64,000 bases of DNA, from contig NZ_VCHY01000002.1 of assembly GCF_005877885.1 (NCBI RefSeq), positions 372,001-436,000 on the forward strand. Reading direction: 5' to 3'. A program made the position numbers and the translations under genes. Source of the stretch: Labilibacter sediminis (GTDB lineage Bacteria > Bacteroidota > Bacteroidia > Bacteroidales > Marinilabiliaceae). Below, piece after piece: positions 17,369-27,245 of this stretch (position 1 is its first letter; every line of letters starts with the position of its first letter). The notes under the pieces were generated by a model. The model did not search any database. It was not told the origin of the DNA and saw only the letters and a program-made list of their open reading frames with translations.

Positions 17369-19201
17369 TTAAGCTGGATCTTCTTCTACTACAAGATTCT
17401 CGATAATAAAATTCTGACGGTTAGGCGTATTCTTGCCCATATAAAAAGTGAGTAATTCCTGAACAGCATCTTCTTTTTTCATCCTTACCGGCTCAAGGCG
17501 AATATCCTTTCCTATAAAATGCTTAAACTCATCGGGACTAATTTCACCAAGTCCTTTAAATCGAGTAATCTCGGGATTGGCCCCACATTTTTTAATGGCT
17601 TTTACTTTCTCTTCATCGGAATAACAGTAAAAGGTTTTCTTTTTGTTTCGCACCCTAAAAAGTGGTGTCTGCAATATATATAGATGTCCATTTTTTACCA
17701 ATTCAGGAAAAAACTGCAAAAAGAAAGTAATCAATAATAGTCTGATGTGCATGCCATCCACATCTGCATCCGTACTGATAATAACGTGATTGTATCGAAG
17801 TGTTTCTAATCCGTCTTCAATATTTAAGGCCGCCTGCAAGAGATTAAACTCCTCATTCTCATATACCACCTTTCGCGTTAAACCATATGTATTTAAAGGC
17901 TTACCCTTTAAACTAAATACAGCTTGTGTATTTACATCACGCGCTTTAGTGATGGAACCACTAGCAGAATCCCCTTCAGTAATAAATATGGCAGAATCAA
18001 TTCCTCCTTCTTTCTGTGTATTATAATGAGCACGACAATCGCGTAGTTTTTTATTATGAAGACTTACCTTCTTGGCTCTTTCTTTAGCCAGCTTTTGAAT
18101 ACCAGATATAGCCTTACGCTCTTTTTCCGATTCCAAAATCTTTTTCATTAAAAGCTCAGCAGTTTCTGTGTTTCTATGCAGATAATTATCGAGTTCTTTT
18201 TTTACAAAATCAACGATATAATTCCTTACTGAAGGTCCATTGGGCCCCATATCCTTTGAACCTAATTTTGTTTTGGTTTGAGATTCAAAAACAGGCTCCT
18301 CAATTTTAATACTGATAGCTGCAATAACGCCGGTTCTGATATCTGACACATCAAAGTTCTTGTTATAAAACTCGCGAACGGTTTTTACCAAAGCTTCTCT
18401 AAATGCTATTTGATGCGTACCGCCTTGTGTCGTATGCTGTCCGTTTACAAAAGTATAATACTCCTCTCCATATTGATTCCCGTGTGTAATAGCTACCTCG
18501 AAGTCATCCGTTTTCAGCTGAATTAAGGGATAAATTCCGGGAGAAGTCATGTTATCGTTTAATAGATCTAAAAGACCATTTTTCGATTTATAAACTGTTC
18601 CGTTATAATGAATACCCAATCCTGCATTTAGATAGGTATAATTTTTTAATAGCGGCTCAATATATTCATCACGGTAATTATATTTTTCAAATATCTCCTT
18701 ATCCGGCTTAAAGCTCACAAAGGTTCCGTTGCTTTCGGTGGTAGGCTCAACATCATGTTCTTTAATAATGTTACCCTTTGAAAACTCCACCTTCTTGCAT
18801 TCTCCTTCTCGGTAGGCTGTAACAGAAAACTCAGTTGATAAGGCATTTACTGCTTTAATACCTACCCCATTTAACCCTACTGACTTTTTAAACACTTTAG
18901 AATCGTACTTGGCTCCTGTATTCATTTTAGAAGCCACGTCAATTACTTTCCCCAGCGGAATACCACGACCATAGTCACGTATGGTTACTTCTCCTTCCTG
19001 AACGGTTACGTCAATTTTTTTACCAAAACCCATCATATATTCATCGATGGAGTTATCCATAACCTCCTTAAGTAATACATAAATTCCATCATCAGGATAT
19101 GAACCATCTCCAAGCTTACCAATATACATACCTGGACGTTTTCGGATATGCTCTTTCCAGTCTAAGGTTCTAATAGCATCTTCTGAATACTGCTGCGACA
19201 T
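17369..19201 (-). CDS. parE: DNA topoisomerase IV subunit B
   Basis: The 610-residue ATPase subunit has GHKL motifs ([36 protein letters not shown]), a transducer domain (~220-380) and a TOPRIM domain. The TOPRIM Mg2+ residues are [11 protein letters not shown] near residue 400 and [12 protein letters not shown] near residue 480. The length fits ParE, shorter than many GyrB, and the adjacent parC confirms the assignment. It is the first gene of parE-parC-aroK-MBL on the minus strand. Confidence 0.94.
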   Translation of the reverse strand: MSQQYSEDAIRTLDWKEHIRKRPGMYIGKLGDGSYPDDGIYVLLKEVMDNSIDEYMMGFGKKIDVTVQEGEVTIRDYGRGIPLGKVIDVASKMNTGAKYDSKVFKKSVGLNGVGIKAVNALSTEFSVTAYREGECKKVEFSKGNIIKEHDVEPTTESNGTFVSFKPDKEIFEKYNYRDEYIEPLLKNYTYLNAGLGIHYNGTVYKSKNGLLDLLNDNMTSPGIYPLIQLKTDDFEVAITHGNQYGEEYYTFVNGQHTTQGGTHQIAFREALVKTVREFYNKNFDVSDIRTGVIAAISIKIEEPVFESQTKTKLGSKDMGPNGPSVRNYIVDFVKKELDNYLHRNTETAELLMKKILESEKERKAISGIQKLAKERAKKVSLHNKKLRDCRAHYNTQKEGGIDSAIFITEGDSASGSITKARDVNTQAVFSLKGKPLNTYGLTRKVVYENEEFNLLQAALNIEDGLETLRYNHVIISTDADVDGMHIRLLLITFFLQFFPELVKNGHLYILQTPLFRVRNKKKTFYCYSDEEKVKAIKKCGANPEITRFKGLGEISPDEFKHFIGKDIRLEPVRMKKEDAVQELLTFYMGKNTPNRQNFIIENLVVEEDPA

Positions 19202-19390
19202 ATGATAATAATTATAAGATTACGTCAAATTAATATGAGGTACGAGAATGACCTGCCTTGAAAAAATTCCCTCAAATATAGTTAAAACCCATTTTGTATG
19301 GTAATTCTTTTTTCAACATATGAAGGAAAATTGAAAGGAAGTTAAGCGAACAAAGAATTTCTGCTGTTGGCAACTTTCCTAAAGAAAAAA

Positions 19391-19418
19391 AAGCGAACCC
19401 AGATCAATGAGTTCGCTT
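19391..19418 (-). terminator. Hairpin in the parE upstream gap
   Basis: The 8-bp stem AAGCGAAC/GTTCGCTT (19391-19398 with 19411-19418) is followed on the minus strand by a T-run (complement of the As at 19383-19390). It acts as a second minus-strand terminator after the one at 19541-19576. The remaining ~390 bases between parE and the MutS-like gene hold no gene. Confidence 0.6.
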
Positions 19419-19540
19419 ATTGCAAATTTCGTGAACCGAAAAACAAATTGACGGTATACATACTCTCCTTTTGAATTTGTTTATTTCCATAAATTAGATT
19501 CAATTGGATTCTGAGTAAAGTGTTGTAAAAAAAACCAAAA

Positions 19541-19576
19541 AAATCCTGAAAACATAGCGTTTAGGAGATTTTTTTG
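19541..19576 (-). terminator. Terminator of the MutS-like gene
   Basis: An imperfect hairpin pairs AAATCCT (19541-19547) with AGGAGATTT (19563-19571), followed by T/A runs on both sides. It lies 19 bases past the stop of the MutS-like gene. Confidence 0.6.
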
Positions 19577-19594
19577 ATCTGAAACATAAATTTC

Positions 19595-21421
19595 TTAATT
19601 CTTGATTATGCCCATCTGCTTCATTAAAAATGTTGCATTATGATTTTGGGTTACCCCGGCATGTAATTTATAATCGAAATACAGCTTATTTTTCCGGTTC
19701 TCAACCTCAAAACACTGATTCACAATTTTTCCTTTTGTTTCTTCCTGTAGCACACCCAGCTCCAAATCGTGCGTTGCAATCATTCCAAATGCATTTAATG
19801 AAAGCAGATGTGTTATAAGCTCCATTGAGCCATATGTTTTATCCTTTGAATTAGTTCCTTTTAAAATCTCATCAAGAATAATAAACACGTCATTTCCTTT
19901 ATTTAATTCTTTAATGATATATTTCAACTTTTTTAGTTCTGCAAAAAAATAAGATTCATGTTTCATTAATGAATCCGTAGTACGCATGTTGGTAATCAAC
20001 GACATTGCCTTAAATTTCATATCCTTTGCACATATGGTCATTCCACACCGCGCAATTACAAGATTAAGTCCCACAGTACGCAAAAATGTACTTTTACCCG
20101 ACATATTTGCTCCGGTAATCAACGCAAAAATCGACTTCTTAAAATCATAATCATTACAAACCCTTTCGTCTCTGCCAAGCAGCGGATGACCAATTTCTGA
20201 AACACTAAAAGTTTTTTCATTACAAGGTTCCGGATATATAAAGTCCGGATGATTATATACATAACCTGCCATGCTATTTAAGGCATCAAACTCATGCACT
20301 ATATCAATCCAGTTAAAAATATGACTGTTATATTTTACTATCCACTTCTCAATTTTTAGAACATATTTAAAATCCCATAACAGCATACCATTTAACAGCA
20401 CTCCGGCAATCATACCATTTCGCTGATCGAACTGATTCATATAGCCGCTTAACTGCTTAATAAGCCTGGATGCATTTAAGGAATCACTAGTAACCAGCTT
20501 ACCTGATAATTCCCTGACCTCATCAGCACCGAACTCCTCACTACAAATAGCATCAGTTAAAATGGCATATTTTTGCAAAATTCCTGTTAATGAAGAAAAT
20601 TTCTGATTAACCTGGTTTACCGTTTTTAGATGCGATGCCACAAAAATTAAATTCACCACAAATAACACACCGGACACTCCGGCAGGCAATCCTGCAAAAG
20701 CGAGAAGAAAACTTGCCAGAAACAGCCAAGGCATTGCTATTACAGCCAGCCTAAACAACCTGCTCTTCTTTAAAAATATATACTGATACTCCTTAAATGA
20801 TTCTATTTTTCGTAAATCTTCCAAAGATTCATTTATGGATTTACCTTTGGCATAGAAATACTGTCTGAAATCTAACTTATTAGACAGTTCCCGTAAAATA
20901 TTCTGCTGCTTCAGGATATGTTCAGTGCCAACAGTTGGCGAAGTGAGTTTCTCTGCCAATAACTCTTTCCCTGCTAAAGTCGATGTTCTATTGATATATT
21001 GATAAAATGAACCCTGCCCAAACAAATCTAAATCGTAAGAAAAATCGTGCTGGGGATTAATAAATTCATCGCCGGTTTCAAAATCATTCCAATTTCCATC
21101 CAAAGCCTGAACCTCACTCAGATTCAATTCTTTCAGAAATTGTAACTCCTGCCTTATCTTCTTTAATACTATAGATCGTTTTATAAGAATGCCAAAGCAA
21201 ATGGCAAATGCCAGCAAAAAAACCAAAGCCACTGTAGGCATTAGAGCATACAAATAACTTGGGGTGGCTATCATACCTATAAATACAAAAAGCCTTAACC
21301 AGCCAAGCTGAACAATTTTATTGGAAAGTAATTTAAGCTGATCATTATATTGACCAGCTCTTATTGAGTATTTTTTTTTGAGCTCTATATATCTTTGTTC
21401 GACTCCTCCAGAGACTTCCAT
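19595..21421 (-). CDS. Membrane-associated MutS-family ATPase
   Basis: This 608-residue protein has the MutS-type ABC ATPase at its C-terminus: Walker [18 protein letters not shown] (~residue 415), then the [20 protein letters not shown] switch, Walker [17 protein letters not shown] and IATHDLELG. Part of the MutS core helical region lies before it. It lacks the mismatch-recognition and connector domains. Instead it has hydrophobic segments near residues 42-80 ([20 protein letters not shown], then [17 protein letters not shown]) and 225-265. This is not classical MutS or MutS2 (no Smr domain), so a role in mismatch repair is not implied. Its first 37 bases overlap the end of obgE, so the two are coupled. 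Confidence 0.8.
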   Translation of the reverse strand: MEVSGGVEQRYIELKKKYSIRAGQYNDQLKLLSNKIVQLGWLRLFVFIGMIATPSYLYALMPTVALVFLLAFAICFGILIKRSIVLKKIRQELQFLKELNLSEVQALDGNWNDFETGDEFINPQHDFSYDLDLFGQGSFYQYINRTSTLAGKELLAEKLTSPTVGTEHILKQQNILRELSNKLDFRQYFYAKGKSINESLEDLRKIESFKEYQYIFLKKSRLFRLAVIAMPWLFLASFLLAFAGLPAGVSGVLFVVNLIFVASHLKTVNQVNQKFSSLTGILQKYAILTDAICSEEFGADEVRELSGKLVTSDSLNASRLIKQLSGYMNQFDQRNGMIAGVLLNGMLLWDFKYVLKIEKWIVKYNSHIFNWIDIVHEFDALNSMAGYVYNHPDFIYPEPCNEKTFSVSEIGHPLLGRDERVCNDYDFKKSIFALITGANMSGKSTFLRTVGLNLVIARCGMTICAKDMKFKAMSLITNMRTTDSLMKHESYFFAELKKLKYIIKELNKGNDVFIILDEILKGTNSKDKTYGSMELITHLLSLNAFGMIATHDLELGVLQEETKGKIVNQCFEVENRKNKLYFDYKLHAGVTQNHNATFLMKQMGIIKN

Positions 21422-22389
21422 ATCATATCTTTTAGTTCGGTAATACCAAAATTGGCCACCGAAGATATAAAAGTATATGGAATATCAGGTAGATCGGTTT
21501 TTATTTCCGCCATTAATTCTTCATCAAGCAAATCACTCTTTGAAATAGCTAACAAGCGCTGTTTATCAAGCAATTCAGGATTATAAACCTTAAGCTCATT
21601 TAATAAAATATGGTATTGCTCTTTAATATCATCAGCATCGGAAGGAACTACGAATAACAATATTGAATTGCGCTCAATATGTCTTAAAAAGCGAATTCCA
21701 AGACCTTTCCCTTCACTTGCTCCTTCAATAATACCAGGAATATCGGCCATTACAAATGACTTGTAATCGCGATAATTAACAATACCTAAATTTGGCACGA
21801 GTGTTGTAAACGGATAATCTGCAATCTCAGGTTTAGCCGCAGAAACAGCTGACAATAAAGTTGATTTACCTGCATTTGGAAAACCAACCAAACCTACATC
21901 GGCCAATACTTTAAGCTCAAGTATAACTGCTCTTTCAATTAAATCCTGACCAGGCTGTGCATACCTTGGTGTTTGATTGGTTGAGGTTTTAAAATGCATA
22001 TTACCTCTTCCTCCTTTACCCCCGGTTACAATGATAAACTCTTGCCCTTCTTCAGTAATTTCACAAATCACCTCACCTGTTTCGGCATCTTTAGCTATTG
22101 TACCCAAAGGAACCAATATGGTTTTATCCTCTCCTTGAGCACCAGAACTACCTTGTCCACCACCTGACATACCATGGCCCGCAAACACGTGGCGCTTAAA
22201 CTTAAGGTGCAACAAAGTCCAGTGATTACGGCTTCCTTTAACAATTACATGACCTCCTCTTCCGCCATCTCCACCGTCAGGACCTCCTTTAGGAATAAAT
22301 TTTTCGCGACGCATATGAGCAGAACCAGCTCCACCTTTACCCGATCGACAAAAAATCTTCACATAATCAACAAAATTACTACCAGCCAT
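21385..22389 (-). CDS. obgE: GTPase Obg/CgtA
   Basis: The 334-residue ribosome-associated GTPase acts in 50S assembly and stress control. The glycine-rich Obg fold (residues 1-160) includes [16 protein letters not shown] and [12 protein letters not shown]. The G domain has G1 [10 protein letters not shown]3 [16 protein letters not shown] and the G4-like motif SKSD. No C-terminal OCT or TGS domain is present, as is common in this phylum. It follows adk on the same strand, with a terminator-like hairpin between them. Confidence 0.95.
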   Translation of the reverse strand: MAGSNFVDYVKIFCRSGKGGAGSAHMRREKFIPKGGPDGGDGGRGGHVIVKGSRNHWTLLHLKFKRHVFAGHGMSGGGQGSSGAQGEDKTILVPLGTIAKDAETGEVICEITEEGQEFIIVTGGKGGRGNMHFKTSTNQTPRYAQPGQDLIERAVILELKVLADVGLVGFPNAGKSTLLSAVSAAKPEIADYPFTTLVPNLGIVNYRDYKSFVMADIPGIIEGASEGKGLGIRFLRHIERNSILLFVVPSDADDIKEQYHILLNELKVYNPELLDKQRLLAISKSDLLDEELMAEIKTDLPDIPYTFISSVANFGITELKDMIWKSLEESNKDI

Positions 22390-22408
22390 AATCTAATAAT
22401 TAAAAAAT

Positions 22409-22439
22409 AAGCCACGAAAAGATTTACATTCCGTGGCTT
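22409..22439 (-). terminator. Terminator between adk and obgE
   Basis: The perfect 8-bp stem AAGCCACG/CGTGGCTT (22409-22416 with 22432-22439) is followed on the minus strand by T-rich sequence. It lies only 20 bases from the obgE start, so it may attenuate rather than fully end transcription from adk into obgE. Confidence 0.7.
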
Positions 22440-22457
22440 ACACAATTGTATAATATT

Positions 22458-23030
22458 TTATTGTACTGATTCGATAGCCTCTGAGATAGAACCAAAGATA
22501 TCTTCTATTGATCCTACTCCTTCAATAGACTTGTACACTTCCTTCTCTTTATAAAAGTCGATAACAGGCTTTGTTTGCGACTCATACACAGAAATTCTTT
22601 TTTCAATTGTCTCCATGTTATCATCTGAACGACCTGAAGTTTCGCCTCGCTTCAACAAACGAGTTACAAGCTCTTCTTTAGGTACTTCAAGATTTACCAT
22701 TACAGAAACTTTTGATTTGTAATCAGCCAACAACTCATCAAGCGCTTTAGCCTGTGCTACTGTCCTTGGAAATCCATCAAAGATCACCCCTTTGTTTCCA
22801 ACCAAAGCTTCAATTTTATTATCGATCATACCAATGATTGTTTCATCCGGTACAAGTTCTCCTTTATCAATAAAACTTTTTGCAATGGTTCCCAATTGAG
22901 TATGGCCACTAATTTCTGCTCTCAAAAGGTCTCCAGTAGAGATGTGAGCTAAATTAAATTTTTCAATAATTCCCTCACTTTGAGTTCCCTTACCTGACCC
23001 TGGAGGGCCAAAAATTACTACATTCAACAT
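22458..23030 (-). CDS. adk: Adenylate kinase
   Basis: The 190-residue enzyme interconverts ATP plus AMP and two ADP. The P-loop is FGPPGSGKGTQ near residue 7; the AMP-binding segment is FDGFPRTVAQAKAL, and the LID region is short (RLLKRGETSGRSDD), lacking the zinc Cys cluster. This is the short-LID type. It lies 18 bases downstream of hpt, joining two purine-nucleotide genes. Confidence 0.96.
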   Translation of the reverse strand: MLNVVIFGPPGSGKGTQSEGIIEKFNLAHISTGDLLRAEISGHTQLGTIAKSFIDKGELVPDETIIGMIDNKIEALVGNKGVIFDGFPRTVAQAKALDELLADYKSKVSVMVNLEVPKEELVTRLLKRGETSGRSDDNMETIEKRISVYESQTKPVIDFYKEKEVYKSIEGVGSIEDIFGSISEAIESVQ

Positions 23031-23048
23031 TTTAGCTATAATTTATTA

Positions 23049-23585
23049 TTATTCTACAACGGTATATATATCGGCTAAATTTCTACCGTATCCATCATAA
23101 TCTAAACCGTAACCAACAATAAAATCATTAGGAATATCCAAACCTGAATAATCCACATCAACATCTACCTTACAAGCTTCCGGTTTAAACAATAAGGATG
23201 CAATTTTTAAATCTGCAGGCTGATAGGCAAGCAATTGATTTTTAATTTTATCAATGGTTACCCCGGTATCAATAATATCTTCAAGCAACACTATTGTTCT
23301 GCCCTCAATATTCTCTGTAAGTCCAATTAACTCCTTTACCTTACCTGTGGTTTTTGTTCCTTCGTATGACGAAAGTTTAACAAAACTAATCTCACAAGGA
23401 AAATCTAGTTTTTTCATTAAATCGGCAGCAAACATAAACGATCCATTAAGTATACATATCATTAATGGATTTTTATCAGCCAATTCCTCATTCATTTTTT
23501 TTGCAATTTCACCTATTGCCTGATCAATTTTGCTAAATGGGATAGACAGCTCAAACTCTCTGTCTAATAACTTAATGCGTTTCAT
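23049..23585 (-). CDS. hpt: Hypoxanthine phosphoribosyltransferase
   Basis: The 178-residue type I phosphoribosyltransferase salvages hypoxanthine/guanine with PRPP to IMP/GMP. The PRPP loop is VLLEDIIDTGVTI near residue 98, and the substrate loop is SFVKLSSYEGTKTTG. It is divergent from purE across a 125-base region, so purine salvage (hpt-adk) and de novo synthesis (purE) share this promoter region. Confidence 0.94.
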   Translation of the reverse strand: MKRIKLLDREFELSIPFSKIDQAIGEIAKKMNEELADKNPLMICILNGSFMFAADLMKKLDFPCEISFVKLSSYEGTKTTGKVKELIGLTENIEGRTIVLLEDIIDTGVTIDKIKNQLLAYQPADLKIASLLFKPEACKVDVDVDYSGLDIPNDFIVGYGLDYDGYGRNLADIYTVVE

Positions 23586-23667
23586 CTAGTGGGGGATTAT
23601 TTTTAATTCTGTGGCGCAAAAGTACAAAAAAATACCATGTTAGAATCATTTTCTCTTTATAACTTAT

Positions 23668-23675
23668 TAATTTTG
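23668..23675 (+). promoter_or_regulatory. Predicted -7 box for purE
   Basis: TAATTTTG fits TAnnTTTG exactly and lies 35 bases before the purE ATG. No convincing TTTG -33 element is seen at the usual spacing. On the other strand TACTTTTG (23624-23617) is a comparable -7 box for hpt. Confidence 0.4.
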
Positions 23676-23710
23676 CGCTACTTTAAATATTTATTACAAA
23701 TAAATTCACT

Positions 23711-24217
23711 ATGCAAGCAGTAGTTAGTATTATTATGGGAAGCACATCTGATTTGCCAGTTATGGAAAAGGCAGCCCAAGTGCTTAATGATTTAAAAATT
23801 CCTTTTGAGATTAATGCGTTATCTGCACACAGAACACCCGGAGCAGTTGAAAAATTCGCTAAAGAAGCTGAAAGCAAAGGCATAAAGGTAATTATTGCTG
23901 CTGCTGGAATGGCCGCTCATTTACCTGGTGTAATTGCATCAATGACCAAACTACCTATTATTGGTGTACCTATCAAGGCTTCTCTTGACGGTTTAGATGC
24001 TTTATTATCAATTGTACAAATGCCTCCGGGAATTCCTGTTGCCACAGTTGGTATCAATGGTGCTCAAAATGCAGGTATCCTTGCTGCACAAATGATTTCA
24101 TTAGGTGATAGAGAATTGGCTCAGCGAGTTGCAGATTTTAAAGACAACCTGGCGGTTAAAATCGAAAACGCTAACAAGGAACTAAGTAAAGTTAAATACG
24201 ACTTTAAAACAAATTAA
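23711..24217 (+). CDS. purE: 5-(carboxyamino)imidazole ribonucleotide mutase
   Basis: Class I PurE converts N5-CAIR to CAIR in de novo purine synthesis. The 168-residue product begins MQAVVSIIMGSTSDLPVMEK, with the phosphate-binding GSTSD motif. It then shows the SAHRTP segment with the catalytic His and the AGMAAHLPGVIASMT loop. The length is typical. It ends before a strong terminator. Confidence 0.96.
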   Translation: MQAVVSIIMGSTSDLPVMEKAAQVLNDLKIPFEINALSAHRTPGAVEKFAKEAESKGIKVIIAAAGMAAHLPGVIASMTKLPIIGVPIKASLDGLDALLSIVQMPPGIPVATVGINGAQNAGILAAQMISLGDRELAQRVADFKDNLAVKIENANKELSKVKYDFKTN

Positions 24218-24353
24218 GATTAGATTTAAATATGTTGAATTCTTATACTAACATTTCAACATAGAATCTAAAACAAGGCAATTATTAAGATCATATAACA
24301 AACTACATTCCAAAGTTATTGATCAACATAATCTTGTTATTTTATAAAAAATT

Positions 24354-24390
24354 AGGTAGCTTTTGGAAATAACCAAAGCTACCTTTTTTT
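24354..24390 (+). terminator. Terminator of purE, abutting the next start codon
   Basis: A long stem pairs AGGTAGCTTTTGG (24354-24366) with CCAAAGCTACCT (24373-24384), with seven Ts to 24390. The ATG of the next gene begins at 24391, directly after the T-run. Transcripts ending here would stop just before the coding region. Confidence 0.85.
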
Positions 24391-25218
24391 ATGTCTACCA
24401 AAACAAAGCTGCATTTATGCATACTGTTATTGACATGCAGCACTTCTCATGCTCAATCATTATATTACCGCTCACCAAGCTCAATAGGCATGGGCGGCAC
24501 AGGCATAACACAAACTGACGTTTGGTCTGCCATTTTAAATCCGGCAGGAACAACCCACATTAAAAACTCATCGTTTGCTACCGGCTATCTTTTACCTTAC
24601 TTCACACAAGAACTTAGCCACAAAAGCATCATTGCGACACTCCCAACAAAACTTGGTGTAATTTCATCATCACTCAATCATTTTGGATACCGCTTATATC
24701 ACGAAACGCAAATTAACTTTAATTACGCCCGTTCAATCACCCCCAACTTTAGCTTCTCTTTCTCGCTCCACATTCAAAATAATCACATAGCAAATACGGG
24801 ATCAGGACAGCAGGTATACTCCGGAATTGGAATATTATATAACATCAGTGAAAATCTGTCATTTGGCACCACGATTACAAACCCTGAGAAAACTAGAATT
24901 AAAATAGGAGAAGAAAAGATAGAAATACCTACATTTTTTATCACTGGATTGAGCTGGAAACCTAACAGCACCTTCACCATCAATACCGAATTAGAAAAGC
25001 AATCCGGATTAAAGTCACTGGTAAAATTAGGACTGAACTACAACATCCACAAACAAATATGGATTAAGACAGGCATTTTAGGAAAACCCGTTAATTACAC
25101 CATGGGAATGGGAGTAAAATTTAACGACCTGAAAATTGATACCGGCATAAGCCATGATCAAACACTAGGCATATCATCAGGAATTGGATTATCATTTGTT
25201 ATACCAGAGAACAAATGA
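24391..25218 (+). CDS. PorV/PorQ-like outer-membrane protein
   Basis: The 275-residue product has a signal peptide (cleavage near SHAQ). Its N-terminal region SSIGMGGTGITQTDVWSAIL plus NPAG is like PorV/FadL-type barrels (G-M-G-G-T, D-V-W-x-x-x-x-N-P-A-G), followed by alternating amphipathic beta strands to the end. It is probably an outer-membrane beta-barrel. No full type IX secretion locus surrounds it, so a T9SS shuttle role is only a possibility. Its stop overlaps the start of the next gene (ATGA), showing translational coupling. Confidence 0.7.
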   Translation: MSTKTKLHLCILLLTCSTSHAQSLYYRSPSSIGMGGTGITQTDVWSAILNPAGTTHIKNSSFATGYLLPYFTQELSHKSIIATLPTKLGVISSSLNHFGYRLYHETQINFNYARSITPNFSFSFSLHIQNNHIANTGSGQQVYSGIGILYNISENLSFGTTITNPEKTRIKIGEEKIEIPTFFITGLSWKPNSTFTINTELEKQSGLKSLVKLGLNYNIHKQIWIKTGILGKPVNYTMGMGVKFNDLKIDTGISHDQTLGISSGIGLSFVIPENK

Positions 25219-27245
25219 GAAAATTAGTATTGATATTAACCTTCGCTATTGCAAATTCAATTATGTATGCCCAGATTGCCCAAACACCTGAACAAATCAT
25301 AGGCAATATCATGGAATCCGTTAGCGAAAAAAATCTGGAGCTAAATGATCACTCGCAGGTGTTTGATGATCTGGTTGAACTTTACGAAAATCCAGTTAAC
25401 CTAAACAACGCTAAAGCCGTTGATTTTGAAAAACTTATTTTTTTAACTGATATACAAATACAGAACACATTACAATACTTAAAAGACAATTATCCGATTT
25501 ACTCCAAATATCAACTTCAGGGAATTTGGGGGATGACCATTTCCGATATTGAAAACCTACTTGTGTTTTTTTACATTGGTGACGAACCAACCACAAAATA
25601 CAACCAAAAGTATTTTAAAGGCCAGACTATTGTTCGTGATCAGTTTTATATTGAAAAACAAGATGGATACCTGCAAAATGAGAACAATCACTACATTGGA
25701 AACAAACATCACATTTATTCCAAAACATTCTTACAATATGGAAATAACCTGTCGGCAGGAATTACATTTGACAAAGATCCCGGAGAGATACTTTTAACTA
25801 AAGGACACCCTCCAATCGATTTTATATCTGCCCACATAGCCTACGAAGGGAAGAAACTTTTGAAAACATTAATTATCGGTGACTTTCATGCAAATTTTGG
25901 TCAAGGATTAGCTTTATGGTCGGGTACCAATATGGGAAAATCCACCGAACCTATTCAGACAAGAAAACGCGGACAGGGTTTTAAAAAATATACTTCTGCG
26001 AACGAATATGCCTTCTTCAGAGGAGTTGCCACTACACTGCAACTAAAAAAAATGGAGTTATCTATGTTTGCCTCTCTTAAAAAATTAGATGCCAGCATAA
26101 ATTTTGACAGTCTAAACCACAAAACCTTCATTACATCCATTACAAAAACAGGCTATCACCGTACGCCTTCCGAATTAAACAAACGAAATAACCTAACCTA
26201 CAACACATTTGGATCTAACCTGAAATTTTATCACAATAACCTGAATTTATCCATAGGGGCATTTTACAACCATTTTTTAGCTCACAGTTTTGAGACCAAA
26301 CAATTATATCAACAATTCGCCAAACCAAATATCGAAAGCAGTCATTATTGGATAAGCTACAACTACGGTTATAAAAACATCATTGCTTTTGGTGAATCTT
26401 CACTTACAAACAAAGGCTATTGGGCCACATTAAACGGTGTAGTATTAAATCCTGCAAACAATGTTTCACTAACATTACTTCATCGATATTATCATTTGAA
26501 GTACTTTTCACTATGGACAAATTCCTTTTCTGAATACTCAAATCCCTCAGGTGAATCAGGATTCTACCTCGGTCTCTCTTCATACCCTTTGGCAAAACTA
26601 AAGTTTTCGGGATACATGGATGTTTTTAAAACAGAATGGCTGAAATACAGCCTCAACAAACCATCAAATGGCTATGAAATTTCTCTCCAGGGAGATTACA
26701 TCATTAACGACCAGATCTCTGCTTACCTAAGATATAGAGAAAAAGAAAAAGCCATAAACACTCGTGGAACGTTAGATCCTGCCTTTAATACTACCAAATA
26801 TAATAGCAAGAAAATACGCTTACACACTTCCTTTATAGTCGATAACAATTGGAGTCTACAATTCAGAATAGAAAAATCTCTCTATAAAGAACTAAACAAC
26901 AATACTTCAGAAGGCCTACTCGCTTTTACAGGAATTAAATACATTAGCAACACTACTAAACTAACTTGCTGGGCCAGATATACAATATTTGAGACTGATG
27001 ATTATAACAGTAGGATTTATGCCTATGAAAATGATTTACTGTACAATTTCTACACTCCATCATTCCAAAGAGATGGTAGCAGGGTATATTTCCTGTTTAG
27101 ATATGAATTACTTAAAAACCTGAGATTTTGGTTTAAAGCCGGACAAACCCACTATAACAACGTAGAAGAAATAGGCTCCGGCTTACAAAAAATCCACGGA
27201 AACACCCGCACACAAATTAAAATGCAGGTGCAGCTAAAATTTTAG
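25215..27245 (+). CDS. Outer-membrane protein with N-terminal helix-hairpin-helix-like domain
   Basis: The 676-residue product has a signal peptide (MRKLVLILTFAIANSIMYAQ). Residues 35-115 form a ComEA-like HhH region (NPVNLNNAKAVDFEKLIFLT and YPIYSKYQLQGIWGMTISDI). Beta-rich sequence follows to the C-terminus, ending QIKMQVQLKF as outer-membrane barrels do. Similar secreted HhH-plus-barrel proteins occur in Bacteroidota without known function; here HhH may be a structural leftover rather than DNA-binding. It overlaps the upstream gene by 4 bases and the convergent recQ stop by 4 bases. Confidence 0.7.
   Translation: MRKLVLILTFAIANSIMYAQIAQTPEQIIGNIMESVSEKNLELNDHSQVFDDLVELYENPVNLNNAKAVDFEKLIFLTDIQIQNTLQYLKDNYPIYSKYQLQGIWGMTISDIENLLVFFYIGDEPTTKYNQKYFKGQTIVRDQFYIEKQDGYLQNENNHYIGNKHHIYSKTFLQYGNNLSAGITFDKDPGEILLTKGHPPIDFISAHIAYEGKKLLKTLIIGDFHANFGQGLALWSGTNMGKSTEPIQTRKRGQGFKKYTSANEYAFFRGVATTLQLKKMELSMFASLKKLDASINFDSLNHKTFITSITKTGYHRTPSELNKRNNLTYNTFGSNLKFYHNNLNLSIGAFYNHFLAHSFETKQLYQQFAKPNIESSHYWISYNYGYKNIIAFGESSLTNKGYWATLNGVVLNPANNVSLTLLHRYYHLKYFSLWTNSFSEYSNPSGESGFYLGLSSYPLAKLKFSGYMDVFKTEWLKYSLNKPSNGYEISLQGDYIINDQISAYLRYREKEKAINTRGTLDPAFNTTKYNSKKIRLHTSFIVDNNWSLQFRIEKSLYKELNNNTSEGLLAFTGIKYISNTTKLTCWARYTIFETDDYNSRIYAYENDLLYNFYTPSFQRDGSRVYFLFRYELLKNLRFWFKAGQTHYNNVEEIGSGLQKIHGNTRTQIKMQVQLKF

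Noticed and set aside
24391-25218. Type IX secretion core component
   Set aside because: The PorV-like sequence alone is not enough, and no gldKLMN, sov or porT genes are visible in the window.
25215-27245. Competence protein ComEA
   Set aside because: The HhH-like region is only N-terminal in a 676-residue secreted barrel-type protein; DNA uptake genes are absent.
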